A stretch of DNA of 64,000 nucleotides from Mesorhizobium sp. 113-3-3 (GCF_016756495.1 NZ_AP023243.1:3538501-3602500), one strand, 5' to 3'; counted from the first letter of the stretch, positions 50,596 through 60,953 are shown. Notes: generated by a model from the letters alone, not told the origin. Translations and numbers: made by a program.

Positions 50596-51002
50596 AAACT
50601 CAGCTCGTGCTGCGCGTTGCGCGGCCAACGAACGATCTCGCGGCAGTCACCCGCTTCTACCGGGATGGCCTTGGCCTGCAGGAACTGTTCCGCTTCAGCG
50701 ATCATGACGGCTTCGACGGCGTCATGTTCGGGCGGCCCGGCGACACCTATCATTTCGAATTCACCCACGCCCATGGTCACGATGCGGGCAGGGCGCCCAC
50801 AGCGGACAATCTGGTCGTCTTCTACATGCCGGATCGTGACGCTTGGGAAGCAGCCATCCAGCGCATGAAGGAACACGGCTACGCCACCGTGCCGTCCTTC
50901 AATCCCTATTGGGACAGGCAGGGCGTCACCTTCGAGGATTGCGACGGCTATCGTGTCGTATTGCAAAACGCCGATTGGCACGCAGTCGCACAGCAATCCT
51001 AG
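50592..51002 (+). CDS. VOC-family protein (glyoxalase/bleomycin resistance type)
   Basis: A 136-residue protein of the vicinal oxygen chelate fold: VLRVARPTNDLAAVTRFYRDGLGL, FHFEFTHAHGHDAG-like metal loop and GVTFEDCDGYRVVLQN end match the family, which includes glyoxalases, dioxygenases and antibiotic-binding proteins. Overlaps the YdcZ-type transporter stop (ATGA); the pair may export and detoxify the same compound. Convergent with soxG. Confidence 0.85.
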   Translation: MKTQLVLRVARPTNDLAAVTRFYRDGLGLQELFRFSDHDGFDGVMFGRPGDTYHFEFTHAHGHDAGRAPTADNLVVFYMPDRDAWEAAIQRMKEHGYATVPSFNPYWDRQGVTFEDCDGYRVVLQNADWHAVAQQS

Positions 51003-51028
51003 TCTAGCCCGCGCCAGGCTAGGTGGCG

Positions 51029-51616
51029 CTACTGCACCTCGTAGCCGACTTCCTCGCTGGCATGGCAAAGCGCCTTCCAGAACGAACGCGCGAAGGAGCG
51101 GAAGACATAGATGTCGAACTGGTCGGCGCCGGTGCGCTGGATCTGGGCGAAAACGTCGTGATGCGTGGTCGAGCGACCGGCGCCGACCGGGAATGCCGGC
51201 AGCGCGAAGTCGATGGCGAAGAATTTCGCCAGCACCCATTCGGCCTTCGGCCCGGCGATGCGTATGGCGGTGCGGCCGTGCGACAGGTCCGTTACCGTGC
51301 CGATGGCAGGCGTCACCGCCTTGGCAAAAGCCGCGGCCAGCCCTTCGGCCTCGTCGGCCACGGTGAATCTTCCCGGCGCGAAGCCGAATACAGATTTCAC
51401 ACCGTCGCTCAGGCCGCCGCCGGCGCCGTCGGGCAGCGCAAGGCCGGTGACGGTGCGGATGGCGGCGATCAGTTTCTTCTCTTCGCCCGGCCAGGCGGCG
51501 ATCTGCACGATCGAGCCCGGCCTGGTCTCAGTCAGCAGGATCTCGACGCCATGCTCGAAATTGCCATGCGAGCCGACATGAAACTCCGGCTCAAGGGGGG
51601 ATTGGCGCTCAACCAT
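51029..51616 (-). CDS. soxG: Sarcosine oxidase gamma subunit
   Basis: A 195-residue SoxG subunit of heterotetrameric sarcosine oxidase. It has the typical weakly conserved fold with ETRPGSIVQIAAWPG, GKFTVADEAEGL-like and AIRIAGPKAEWVLAKFFAIDF segments, and TGADQFDIYVFRSFARSFW near the end. ATG 51616 overlaps the soxA stop by 8 bases. Last gene of soxBDAG. Confidence 0.92.
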   Translation of the reverse strand: MVERQSPLEPEFHVGSHGNFEHGVEILLTETRPGSIVQIAAWPGEEKKLIAAIRTVTGLALPDGAGGGLSDGVKSVFGFAPGRFTVADEAEGLAAAFAKAVTPAIGTVTDLSHGRTAIRIAGPKAEWVLAKFFAIDFALPAFPVGAGRSTTHHDVFAQIQRTGADQFDIYVFRSFARSFWKALCHASEEVGYEVQ

Positions 51617-54600
51617 GCATGCGGGTCCCTTCCGGATCGTAGAAATGGTTGGAGACGATCTCGACCGGTCCGAACCTATTGCGCAGGGGATCGGACACAT
51701 GGGCGCGCGTCCCGTGCCTGGCCTTGCCGCCCGAGACCAGCGCCAGCGCAATGTGCTTGCCGAGCGCCGGGGAATAGCAACAGGCGGTGATGTGGCCGAT
51801 CGAACCGTGCGGATTGGCCTCGTCCAACGCCTCGACAATATGCGCGCCGCCATTGAGCGGCCGGTTGTCGAGCGCAATCAGGCCGACCAGTTCCAGCCGG
51901 TCAGACGCGATCAGGCCTTCGCGGTCCATCATCGCCGAGCCGATGAAAGGCTTCTTCTTCGATAGCATCCAGTCGAGATGCAGGTCGCGCGCCGTGGTGC
52001 GTCCGTCGATCTCGGCGCCGGTGACATGGCCTTTCTCGATGCGCATCGTGCCCAGCGCCTCGAGCCCGTAGGTGACCAGGCCGAACGGCTTGCCGGCTTC
52101 GATCAGGGCTTCCCAGACATGCGTGCCGTGGCCGGCCCCGGAATAGACCTCGAAGGCCATTTCACCGGAGAAGGACAGCCGGCAAATCATCACCGGAACG
52201 CCAGCGATCTCACCACGCACAATGCCCATGAAGGGCAAGGTGGAGTTGTCAACTGCGGTGCCGGTGACGCAGGCGGCGAGGATCTGCCGGGCCTTCGGTC
52301 CTCCGATCGCGGCGCCCGCCCATTCGTCGGTCACCGAGGTGACGTGAACCTTGAGGTCCGGCCAGATCACGTCGAGGAAATACTCCAGATGCTGCATCAC
52401 CTTGCCGGCATTGGCGGTGGTGGTGGTCATCAGGAAATCCTGTTCGCCGAGCCGCCAGGTGGTGCCGTCGTCGAAGGCAAGGCCGTCCTCGCGCAGCATC
52501 AGCCCGTAACGCGCCTTGCCGACGGCGAGCGTCGAAAACATGTTGGTGTAGACGCGGTCGAGGAAGGTTGCGGCATCGGGGCCTTGCACGGCGATCTTGC
52601 CCAGCGTCGAGACATCGACAATGCCAGCGCTTTCGCGCGTCGCCTTGGCCTCGCGTACATAGGCCTGCTCGATGGTTTCGCCTGAAAGCCCGTAGATCAT
52701 CGGCCGGTACCAGAGGCCGGCGGAATACATGGTCGCGCCGTTGGCGACATGCCAGTCATGCATCGGCGTCAGCCGCTCGGGCTTGAGGTCGCCGAAGCGT
52801 TCCGCCGCCAGCGAGCCGATCGAAACGGGTGCGAAGGGCGGCCGGAAACGTGTCGTACCGACTTCGGGGATCGGCTTGCCCAGCGCCTCGGCCATGATGG
52901 CAAGGCCGGGAACGTTGGAGCTCTTGCCCTGATCGGTCGCCATGCCGAGCGTGGTGTAGCGCTTCAGATGCTCGACCGAGACGAAGCCTTCGCGGTGCGC
53001 CAGCCGCACATCTTCTGCCGTCACGTCGTGCTGGACGTCGACAAAGCTCTTGCCCTTGGCTCTGATCTCGAAGACGGGCGCCGGATCGGGATCGCCGGGT
53101 ACCGCTTCGGCCGTCGGCAATGCCGCCGGCGTACTCGTTCCACCGGCCGCCGCAAGGCCGGCGGCGCGGCCTTCGGCGATCGCCTCGGCGGTCGAAAAAC
53201 TGCCGGTGAAGGCCCCGGCGCCAATCCACTGCTGTGTTGACCACTGCTGCGTCGGCTTTGGCGGCAGGAAGGCCTGCCGCGCGGCATTCCATTCCGCCTT
53301 GGCGCCGGCCTGACTGGCCAGATGGATGGTCGGCGACCAGCCGCCCGACATCAGCAGGCAGTCGGCATGGATGCTGCGCTCGTCACCGGTAAGCGCCCCG
53401 GTGACCATGTCGAAACGCTGAACCTTGACGCCGGAGAGCGCCTTGCCGCCCTCGGTGGCGATGACGGCATGGCCGGCCAACACTTCGGCCTCGGCCTCCG
53501 TCGCCAGCTTGCGCATCTCTGGCGAAAGCTCGGACCTGACGTCGGCGATGGCGACGATCGCCGCCCCCGCCTTCTTCAAGGCGACGGCCGCCCGGTAGGC
53601 GCTGTCATTGTTGGTGAACAGCGCGATCCGCTCGCCCGGCAGCACGCCGAATTCGTTGACGTAGCGTTCGGCGGCATGGGCCAGCATCGCGCCTGGCCTG
53701 TCATTGCCCGGGAAGACCAGCGGGCGTTCGAAGGCGCCGGTGGCCAGAACCACCGATCTGGCTCGGATCGCCCAGTAGCGATGGCGCGGCTCGCCCTTGG
53801 CGGGCTGTTCCTTGTGGTCGCTGACCCGTTCGAGTGCGGCAAGCGTGTTGTTGTCGTAATAGCCCCACACCGTGGTGCGCGGCAAAAGCCGGACATTGTC
53901 GCGGCCTTCGAGCTGGTTGACGGTGCGGCGCGCCCAATCGGCGGCCGGCACACCGTCGATGGTTTCACCCGACCAGTTGGTCGAGCCGCCGAAACGCGGT
54001 TCGAGATCGGCCAGCATGACACGCGCACCCTGGTCGGCGGCCGCCTTGGCGGCCATCAGGCCGGCAGGTCCGGAGCCGACCACCAGCACGTCGCAAAAGG
54101 CGTTCATGCGCTCGTAGCGGGCAGGATCCTTCGCCGATCCGGCGCTGCCCAGACCGGCGGCGCGGCGGATGAAATGCTCGCAGAACATCCAGAAGCGCGT
54201 GCCTTTCAGCGGACCGATCACCGGCCCCATGAAGGTCTTGTAGTAGAAGCCGGCCGACAGGATCTTGCCGCCAAGCTGGTTGACGGCGTTGATGTCCCAG
54301 GCCAGCGACGGGAAGCGGTTCTGGCTGATCGCCACCAACCCGTCATGGATCTCGACCATGGTCGCTGGAATATTGGGCTCGCGCACCTCGCCCTTCAGCA
54401 CCGTCACCAGCGCGTTGGGCTCCTCCACGCCCGCGGTCAGCAGGCCGCGCGGGCGGTGGTATTTGAACGAGCGGCCGAAAAGCGTGACGCCCTTGGCCAT
54501 GAGCGCCGAGGCCAGCGTGTCGCCAGCATGGCCGGTATAGGCAACGCCGTCGAAGGTGAAGCGGATCGTCTTCAGCCGGTCGATGCGGCCGCCGGTGTCG

Positions 54601-54617
54601 GTGCGGCGCGGGCTCAT
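51609..54617 (-). CDS. soxA: Sarcosine oxidase alpha subunit
   Basis: A 1002-residue SoxA. N-terminal ferredoxin-like region (GHAGDTLASALMAKGVTLF), NAD-binding domain (VLVVGSGPAGLMAAKAAADQG), FAD/NAD-linked oxidoreductase middle, and C-terminal GcvT-type folate domain (FSGEMAFEVYSGAGHG, RIEKGHVTGAEIDGRTTARDL). With SoxB, SoxD and SoxG it oxidises sarcosine to glycine, transferring the methyl group to tetrahydrofolate and producing hydrogen peroxide. Size is normal; overlaps soxD by 4 bases. Confidence 0.95.
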   Translation of the reverse strand: MSPRRTDTGGRIDRLKTIRFTFDGVAYTGHAGDTLASALMAKGVTLFGRSFKYHRPRGLLTAGVEEPNALVTVLKGEVREPNIPATMVEIHDGLVAISQNRFPSLAWDINAVNQLGGKILSAGFYYKTFMGPVIGPLKGTRFWMFCEHFIRRAAGLGSAGSAKDPARYERMNAFCDVLVVGSGPAGLMAAKAAADQGARVMLADLEPRFGGSTNWSGETIDGVPAADWARRTVNQLEGRDNVRLLPRTTVWGYYDNNTLAALERVSDHKEQPAKGEPRHRYWAIRARSVVLATGAFERPLVFPGNDRPGAMLAHAAERYVNEFGVLPGERIALFTNNDSAYRAAVALKKAGAAIVAIADVRSELSPEMRKLATEAEAEVLAGHAVIATEGGKALSGVKVQRFDMVTGALTGDERSIHADCLLMSGGWSPTIHLASQAGAKAEWNAARQAFLPPKPTQQWSTQQWIGAGAFTGSFSTAEAIAEGRAAGLAAAGGTSTPAALPTAEAVPGDPDPAPVFEIRAKGKSFVDVQHDVTAEDVRLAHREGFVSVEHLKRYTTLGMATDQGKSSNVPGLAIMAEALGKPIPEVGTTRFRPPFAPVSIGSLAAERFGDLKPERLTPMHDWHVANGATMYSAGLWYRPMIYGLSGETIEQAYVREAKATRESAGIVDVSTLGKIAVQGPDAATFLDRVYTNMFSTLAVGKARYGLMLREDGLAFDDGTTWRLGEQDFLMTTTTANAGKVMQHLEYFLDVIWPDLKVHVTSVTDEWAGAAIGGPKARQILAACVTGTAVDNSTLPFMGIVRGEIAGVPVMICRLSFSGEMAFEVYSGAGHGTHVWEALIEAGKPFGLVTYGLEALGTMRIEKGHVTGAEIDGRTTARDLHLDWMLSKKKPFIGSAMMDREGLIASDRLELVGLIALDNRPLNGGAHIVEALDEANPHGSIGHITACCYSPALGKHIALALVSGGKARHGTRAHVSDPLRNRFGPVEIVSNHFYDPEGTRMHG

Positions 54618-54910
54618 GCCTTGTCCTCCGCCTTGCGGCGTGCGGCCGAGCCATGATCGCCGCGCACGAAGGCGATACTCGAAATCTCATGCGTCAGCGT
54701 GTTGCGCACGACGCGCAGATGCGCGCGGCAACCGCCGGAATGCTGCCAGATCTCATTGTGGTCGCCGGCCGGATTCAGCCGGTCATAGACATAGGCGTTC
54801 CACGCCTCGAAATTCTGCGAAGCGGGGTCGGGACGTTCGCGGTTGCCGTCACCCTGGTAGGTGAACTCGATAACGTCGCGCGGGCCGCAATAGGGACAGG
54901 TGATCAGCAT
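54614..54910 (-). CDS. soxD: Sarcosine oxidase delta subunit
   Basis: A 98-residue zinc subunit: LITCPYCGPRD at the N-terminus and a conserved HNEIWQHSGGCRAHLRV segment supply Cys/His ligands. The next gene, soxA, overlaps its stop by 4 bases. Normal length for SoxD. Confidence 0.95.
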   Translation of the reverse strand: MLITCPYCGPRDVIEFTYQGDGNRERPDPASQNFEAWNAYVYDRLNPAGDHNEIWQHSGGCRAHLRVVRNTLTHEISSIAFVRGDHGSAARRKAEDKA

Positions 54911-54919
54911 CGAATGTTC

Positions 54920-56179
54920 CTAATGCAGCCGCGGGTTCGCGCCCTGGCCCTTGTCGTCGATGACGAGGCCGCGGTGGAAGCGGTCAAGGGTGAACGGCGC
55001 GTTGAAGTCGTGCGGCTCATCCTTGGCGATGGTCCATGCGAAGGTCCAGCCGGAGGCCGGTGTCGCCTTGAAGCCGCCATAGCACCAGCCGCAGTTGAGA
55101 TACATGCCGGGCAGGGGGCCGGTGGTGATGATCGGCGAGCCGTCCATCGACATGTCGCACACACCGCCCCACGAACGCAGCATGCGCACACGCGCAAGGC
55201 CCGGGAAGAGCGCCAGCATCTCGCTCATCACTTCGTCGACGATGGGCAGGTTGCCGCGCTGGGCGTAGCTGTTGTAGCCGTCGATGTCGCCGCCATAGAC
55301 AAGGCCCCCCTTATCGGACTGCGACATGTAGAAATGCCCCATGCCGAAGGTCACGACCGTATCGATGAAGGGTTTCAGCGATTCCGTCACGAAGGCCTGC
55401 AGCACATGGCTCTCGATCGGCATCGTCTCGACGCCGGCCAACTGCATGACGCGCCCGGTGCTGCCGGCGACCGCGACCGCCACTTTTTTGGCCCTGATGT
55501 CGCCGCGCGACGTGGTGACGCCGGTGACGCGGTCGCCGTCGCGCAGGAAGCCGGTAACCTCGCAATTCTCGATGATGTCGACGCCGCGCCGGTCGGCGCC
55601 GCGCGCATAACCCCAGGCCACGGCATCGTGGCGGGCGGTGCCGGCGCGCCGCTGCATCAGGCCGCCGACGACGGGAAAGCGTGCGTCGCCGGAGATATCG
55701 AGCGCCGGAATCAGGCGCTTGATCTGCGCCGGCTTCATCAGTTCGGCGTCGACGCCGAGATGGCGCATGGCATTGCCGCGCCTTGCGTAATCGTCGAACT
55801 GGGCCGGCGTGTGCGCCAGGTTCAGGCAGCCGCGCTGCGAGAACATGACGTTGTAGTTGAGCTCGTGCGACAGGCCCTCCCACATCTTCATCGAATGTTC
55901 GTAGAAGCGGGTGTTGGCCGGCAGCAGGTAGTTCGAGCGAACAGCCGTGGTGTTGCGGCCGACATTGCCGGAACCGAGCCAGCCCTTTTCCAGCACGGCG
56001 ACGTTGGTGATGCCGTGTTCCTTGGCCAGATAGTAGGCGGTCGCCAGCCCGTGGCCGCCGCCGCCGATGATGATGACATCATAGGAGGCCTTCGGGTCGG
56101 GCTTGCGCCAGGCCGGCTTCCAGTCCTTGTTTCCCTTGAGCGCGTTCGCGAGCAGCGAAAAGGCCGAGTACTCTGCCAT
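54920..56179 (-). CDS. soxB: Sarcosine oxidase beta subunit
   Basis: A 419-residue flavoprotein subunit: DVIIIGGGGHGLATAYYLAK FAD site at about 34-53, the GWLGSGNVGRNTTAVRSNYL region near the flavins and LRSWGGVCDMSMDGSPIIT. It carries the covalent FMN/FAD sites of heterotetrameric sarcosine oxidase. Two ATGs in a row (56182, 56179) begin MMAEYSAFSL; I use the second. First gene of soxBDAG; usual flanking glyA and purU are not seen here. Confidence 0.95.
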   Translation of the reverse strand: MAEYSAFSLLANALKGNKDWKPAWRKPDPKASYDVIIIGGGGHGLATAYYLAKEHGITNVAVLEKGWLGSGNVGRNTTAVRSNYLLPANTRFYEHSMKMWEGLSHELNYNVMFSQRGCLNLAHTPAQFDDYARRGNAMRHLGVDAELMKPAQIKRLIPALDISGDARFPVVGGLMQRRAGTARHDAVAWGYARGADRRGVDIIENCEVTGFLRDGDRVTGVTTSRGDIRAKKVAVAVAGSTGRVMQLAGVETMPIESHVLQAFVTESLKPFIDTVVTFGMGHFYMSQSDKGGLVYGGDIDGYNSYAQRGNLPIVDEVMSEMLALFPGLARVRMLRSWGGVCDMSMDGSPIITTGPLPGMYLNCGWCYGGFKATPASGWTFAWTIAKDEPHDFNAPFTLDRFHRGLVIDDKGQGANPRLH

Positions 56180-56352
56180 CATTGTCATCCGGTTCGGGCG
56201 ATGCGGCAGACTATAGAGCAGGCCGCATCGGCAAAGCCAATATTGCGCCATGGCCTTTCGACTGGCCGACGCTCGGATCGCGATCCAAGCGCGATCGGAC
56301 GCGACGGCTTGCCCCACGATATGGCCGTCTTTATCAAGGAGAGGCTTTTTGA

Positions 56353-58875
56353 ATGCCCTTGCCGCGTGTGAGTCGCCAACAAATCATGCTTTTGAGATTG
56401 CTTCGCCTCATTTTGGTTTTCACGCTCGTCATTTCGGCGTCGCCTTCGCTCGAAGTGATGGCGCAGGCGCTTGGCCAGGGCGCCGCCGGCTTGATCACCG
56501 ATCAGCAGAAAGTCATCCAGGGCCTGACGGCCAAGACCGACGATCTCGAGAAGAAGATACAGCAGGACGGTGAGGACGATGCCTCGCTCGTGGATATCCG
56601 CCTGCAGCTGGAGGACCTGTCGCGGGCGGCGCTGACCAGTGCACTGGCGTTTCGTTCGCGGCTTACCGACATCAACAACCGCATCGAGGTGCTGGGTCCG
56701 CCGCCGGCGGCGGGCCAGCCGCAGGAGCCCGACATTGTGACCGGCGAACGCCAGGCGCTGGCGTCGGAAAAGGCCGAGATCAACGCGGTCGTCGCCAGCG
56801 CGCAGAACCTGTCGATCCGCATCAGCGGACTGATCGACAAGATCGGCAATATGCGCAGCGAGCAGTTCCGCAACTTTTTGACCAAGCGCTACGCGCTGTC
56901 CGAGGCGCTGAGCCCACAGGTGTTTTCCGACGCCCAGGATGAATACGCCAATTTTTACAAAGCGGTGTCGTCCTGGCTGAGCTTTGCGTTCAAGTTCAAG
57001 TTCCAGGCCGTCCTGGCGGCGACCTTCGTGGCGCTCGGACTGGCGCTGGTGCTGCTGGTCGGCGGCAGGCGGCTGTTCGGGCGCATATTCGAAGCTGATC
57101 CGGCGGTCGAGGATCCGTCCTATCTCAGCCGCCTGTCCGTAGCGTTCTGGTCTACCTTGCTGCCGACGCTGGCGGTCGGCGTGTTCCTGGCCTCCACGGT
57201 GTTCTTTTTCAACTATTACAATGTGTTGCGCGGCGACATCGGCGTCTTCCTCAATGCGTTGGCAGCCGTCATCGCGGTGGTATTCTGCGTCAACCGGCTG
57301 ACCAATGCCGCGCTTGAGCCGCGGCTGCCGAACTGGCGGCTCATTCCTGTCGAAACCGGCCCGGCGCGCTGGCTGGTGCGGCTGACAACCGCCATGGCCG
57401 TGGTCATCGGTGTCAACAATTTCCTGTCGATCGTCAACGACAAGATGGGCTCGCCACTGTCGCTGACCATCGCCCGCAGTTTCGTCGCCACCATTGTCGT
57501 CGGCATCATCCTGATCCTGATGGCGATGCTGCGGCCGTTCAAGGCACGCGACGGAAGCTGGCGGCCGTGGCCGGCCTGGCTGCGCTATCTGGCGCTGGCG
57601 CTTGGCCTGTTCACCATCGCCGCCGCGCTGCTTGGCTTTATCGGCCTTGCGCTGTTCGTCTCGCTGCAGGTCGTGGTCACCGGCACGGCGCTGATCACCG
57701 CCTATATCGGCTTCCTGTCGGCGCAGGCGATCGGCGAGGAGGGCGCTTTCGCCAACACCACTGTCGGGCGCTGGCTGTCGGCCAACTCCAGCTACGAGGA
57801 GGCAGCACTCGACCAACTCGGCCTCGTCGTCAGTGTCGCCATCAATTTGATGATCGTGCTGGTTTTCCTGCCTCTGATCCTTTTGATGTGGGGGTTCCAG
57901 CCCGGCGACATCCAGGCCTGGGCCTACAAGCTGGCGACCGGGATCACCATCGGTTCGGTGACGATATCGGTCACCGGCATCCTTTCGGGCATCGTCGTCT
58001 TCATCATCGGCTATTTCCTGACGCGCTGGTTCCAGGGCTGGCTCGACGGGTCGGTGATGGCGCGCGGCAAGGTCGATACGGGCGTGCGCAATTCGATCCG
58101 GCTGGCGGTCGGCTATGCCGGCGTCGCCGTGGCGGGGCTGGTCGGCATATCGGCGGCGGGTATCGATCTTTCCAGCCTGGCCTTGGTCGCCGGTGCGCTT
58201 TCCCTCGGTATCGGCTTTGGCCTGCAGAATGTCGTCTCCAATTTCGTCTCCGGCCTGATCCTTCTGGCCGAGCGGCCGTTCAAGGTCGGCGACTGGATCG
58301 TCGCCGGCGACGTCAGCGGCACGGTCAAGAAGATCAGCGTGCGCGCCACCGAGATCGAAACCTTCCAGCGGCAGTCGGTGATCCTGCCCAATTCAAACCT
58401 GATCAACAACGCCGTGGGCAACTGGACGCATCGCAACAAGCTCGGCCGCATCGACATCAAGGTCGGCGTCGCTTATGGCAGCGACGTCAAGCAGGTTCAC
58501 GCCATCCTGTTGGAGATCGCACGCGGCCACCCGATGGTGCTGAAAAACCCCGAACCCTTCGTACTGTTCTCCAATTTCGGTCCCGCGGCACTCGAATTCG
58601 AAATTCGTGTGTTCCTGGCCGATGTGATGAACGGCAACATCGTGCAAAACGACGTCCGCTTCGCTGTGCTAGAGAAATTCAGCGACCAGCATATCGAGAT
58701 CCCCTCGACCCCGCGCGCCGTTATCGAGACCAAAAATGCGAAGGCATGGCCGACCGACGACGACAAGATCGAGGCCGACTTCGTCGAACAGGAGCAGGCC
58801 AAGGTCGACGCCGCAGTCGAGGCGAAAAAGCTGGCCAAATCAGGACGCAAGGTACGCAAACCCGACCCCGATTAG
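56353..58875 (+). CDS. Large mechanosensitive channel, MscS family with DUF3772 domain
   Basis: An 840-residue inner-membrane protein. N-terminal signal/helix (LLRLILVFTLVISASPSLEV), a coiled periplasmic DUF3772 region (about 45-190), about ten membrane helices, and the MscS pore helix and beta domain near 600-730 (GALSLGIGFGLQNVVSNFVSGLILLAERPFKVGDWI in family pattern, then VILPNSNLINNAVGNW). Releases osmolytes on membrane tension. The Lys/Asp-rich C-terminal tail ends in KVRKPDPD. Length is typical for MscK-like members of Rhizobiales. Divergent from soxB. Confidence 0.92.
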   Translation: MPLPRVSRQQIMLLRLLRLILVFTLVISASPSLEVMAQALGQGAAGLITDQQKVIQGLTAKTDDLEKKIQQDGEDDASLVDIRLQLEDLSRAALTSALAFRSRLTDINNRIEVLGPPPAAGQPQEPDIVTGERQALASEKAEINAVVASAQNLSIRISGLIDKIGNMRSEQFRNFLTKRYALSEALSPQVFSDAQDEYANFYKAVSSWLSFAFKFKFQAVLAATFVALGLALVLLVGGRRLFGRIFEADPAVEDPSYLSRLSVAFWSTLLPTLAVGVFLASTVFFFNYYNVLRGDIGVFLNALAAVIAVVFCVNRLTNAALEPRLPNWRLIPVETGPARWLVRLTTAMAVVIGVNNFLSIVNDKMGSPLSLTIARSFVATIVVGIILILMAMLRPFKARDGSWRPWPAWLRYLALALGLFTIAAALLGFIGLALFVSLQVVVTGTALITAYIGFLSAQAIGEEGAFANTTVGRWLSANSSYEEAALDQLGLVVSVAINLMIVLVFLPLILLMWGFQPGDIQAWAYKLATGITIGSVTISVTGILSGIVVFIIGYFLTRWFQGWLDGSVMARGKVDTGVRNSIRLAVGYAGVAVAGLVGISAAGIDLSSLALVAGALSLGIGFGLQNVVSNFVSGLILLAERPFKVGDWIVAGDVSGTVKKISVRATEIETFQRQSVILPNSNLINNAVGNWTHRNKLGRIDIKVGVAYGSDVKQVHAILLEIARGHPMVLKNPEPFVLFSNFGPAALEFEIRVFLADVMNGNIVQNDVRFAVLEKFSDQHIEIPSTPRAVIETKNAKAWPTDDDKIEADFVEQEQAKVDAAVEAKKLAKSGRKVRKPDPD

Positions 58876-58888
58876 AGGCCAGGCCCTG

Positions 58889-59764
58889 TCAGCTTTTGGC
58901 GATCAGGGCGGCAAGTGCTGTCCGAAGATCGGTCTCGCCGCGCCTGATCTCGCCTGCGCCGTGCTCGGCATCGATGCGGCCGGCATTGTGGGCATCGAAC
59001 ATCGCGGCGACCAGTTCGGCGTAACTCGTGCTGATGCCGCCGCCAACGAGGGCGGGAACCCAGTCCTGCCTCCGCAATTCGCGGGCAACGATCTCGCGGC
59101 CGGCAATCTCGCCAAGCGTCCGCGCCACATCGGTTGCGCTGTAACGGTCAGGCCCTTCGGCGTGGACCACGCGAAGTGCATCGCCGTTGCCTGAAAGGAG
59201 GAGATCGGCGGCCATCAGGCCGACATCACCTGCCGAGACCGTCGGGAAGGATTTGGAGACGGGATGATGCAGGCTCGGCAGCACGCCGGTCTCGATCGCG
59301 CGGCCAACGAGGCGGTTCCAGTTCTGCATGTGCTCGGCCGAACGTAGCACCGTCAGCGCCGCCGGGATTGTCTTCAATTGCGATTCCAGATGGTGGAAGG
59401 TGAGCGTGATGCCGGTGCCGGCGGCAAGCTGGGCGCCATAGTCCGAAATCGCCAAAATGCTTTCCGGCCTGACCTGATCAAGTGCGTCGACGATGGACCG
59501 GATGGTTGATTGCATTTCCGCCGACGCATCAGCGGCGCGGATGCCGGTGGGACAGATAACCTGAACAGCGGTGGCGCCCTTTGTTGCCCGCGCCAATGCC
59601 AGGGCATCGCGCAGATCGGCGATTGCTGTTTCGCAACCAACCGCACGGAACTCTTCGGCATGCGACGGGTTTCGCACCACGGCCCTGATCGGAACGTTAT
59701 GCCGACGCAGCGCGGCGATGGTGGCCCTTCCGATTTTTCCAGCAGCGCCCAACACAACAAACAT
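58889..59764 (-). CDS. NmrA-like NAD(P)-binding oxidoreductase
   Basis: A 291-residue protein of the NmrA / atypical SDR group: FVVLGAAGKIGRATIAAL (nucleotide-binding GxxGxxG), VRNPSHAEEF, ILAISDYGAQ and TVLRSAEHMQNW. Similar to azoreductases and NAD(P)-sensing regulators (YtfG/QOR2-like). ATG 59764 has GAAGGG 7 bases upstream. Its stop is 13 bases from the convergent channel gene. Confidence 0.85.
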   Translation of the reverse strand: MFVVLGAAGKIGRATIAALRRHNVPIRAVVRNPSHAEEFRAVGCETAIADLRDALALARATKGATAVQVICPTGIRAADASAEMQSTIRSIVDALDQVRPESILAISDYGAQLAAGTGITLTFHHLESQLKTIPAALTVLRSAEHMQNWNRLVGRAIETGVLPSLHHPVSKSFPTVSAGDVGLMAADLLLSGNGDALRVVHAEGPDRYSATDVARTLGEIAGREIVARELRRQDWVPALVGGGISTSYAELVAAMFDAHNAGRIDAEHGAGEIRRGETDLRTALAALIAKS

Positions 59765-59906
59765 GTTCGTACCCTTCATCCTGACCAATGGGATGTCAGC
59801 AATGCCGGATGAGTGCGCTCGGGTCGCCCAGAATGGACGGCGGAAGACAAAAACGGATGATCGGAATCAGAGTTGACGGTACGATGGCGAAATGTCGGAC
59901 CGCCGG

Positions 59907-60728
59907 TTACCGCTGCATGCGGATAAGGGCGGCGGGCGTGACGCCGAGGATGCGCTTCATGCTCTGCGCCATGTGGCTCTGATGCGAAAAGCCTGCCTCC
60001 AGCGCGATCTGGCTCAGCGGCATTTTCCCCTGATGCAGCAAGGTCCTGGCCCGTTCGACCCGGCGATGGATGACATATTGGTGGGGAGGCATGCCGAAGG
60101 TACGGCGAAACAGCACTTTCAGATGCGAGCCGCTGATGGCAGCCACTTGCGCCAGCTCATCCAGCGAAAGGTCCTGGTCGAGATTGGCTTGGATGAAATC
60201 GGCCAATCTGCGCCTCTGGCCGAAGGAGAGCGTTTGCCTGGCTGGAACGTCCGGCTTTGAGGCGGCGCCCTGGATGAGTTGCACCGCCAGCGCCTTGGCC
60301 AGGCTTTCGAAATACAGCCGATCGGATGCCACGTCAGGGTTCAGCCCGGTCGCCAGGGCATGGGCGATATGTTCGATCCTCGGATCGCGGCGCTGGAACT
60401 GCGGATGGACGACGACCCTGTCCGGATCGATTTCGAGATCCTCGGCGGCACGCCGAACCAGCGCGGGACTGACCCAGAGTCGCAGGATGGTGCAGTCCGC
60501 GTCATCTTCCCAGTCACCATCGAGCCCGGCGGGTACAATATCGATATCGCCATCCGACTGGACCCGCCGGTGATGCCTTCCGTCGCAATGGCACGACGCG
60601 TTGACCGGCGCACCGACGTGGATTCCAAGCCGATGGTTGACGGATGCAGGCACATAGTGGGTCAGCCGCGCGGCAATCCTTCGCTGCTCAACTCCAACGC
60701 CGATCGTTTCGAGCCAGTTGTCGTGCAT
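59907..60728 (-). CDS. AraC-family transcriptional regulator
   Basis: A 273-residue regulator with an N-terminal sensing region and a C-terminal AraC domain (about 175-273: FIQANLDQDLSLDELAQVAAISGSHLKVLFRRTFGMPPHQYVIHRRVERA in family order, then LSQIALEAGFSHQSHMAQSMKRILG). ATG 60728 is the first in-frame start with support; the frame stays open further upstream in a different gene region. Could control the NmrA-like gene downstream on the same strand. Confidence 0.88.
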   Translation of the reverse strand: MHDNWLETIGVGVEQRRIAARLTHYVPASVNHRLGIHVGAPVNASCHCDGRHHRRVQSDGDIDIVPAGLDGDWEDDADCTILRLWVSPALVRRAAEDLEIDPDRVVVHPQFQRRDPRIEHIAHALATGLNPDVASDRLYFESLAKALAVQLIQGAASKPDVPARQTLSFGQRRRLADFIQANLDQDLSLDELAQVAAISGSHLKVLFRRTFGMPPHQYVIHRRVERARTLLHQGKMPLSQIALEAGFSHQSHMAQSMKRILGVTPAALIRMQR

Positions 60729-60953
60729 GGGTTTTTCTTCGCGCTGCTGCCTTCGGTTCATATCGTGCCGTCTGGCGAAATTAACAGAGCTGGGCGAGCG
60801 CCCGCAGCCGGCATTGGAGAATGCCAAAACCAATTGCGGCATGAATGCGGCATTCAGTTGCGGTTCAGCTTCCATCTCATATAAGCTTCCATGCAAAGGG
60901 CGAAAATGCCTTGCGAAATGCAACAGAGGCGGTGGGAACACCGATATTGCAAC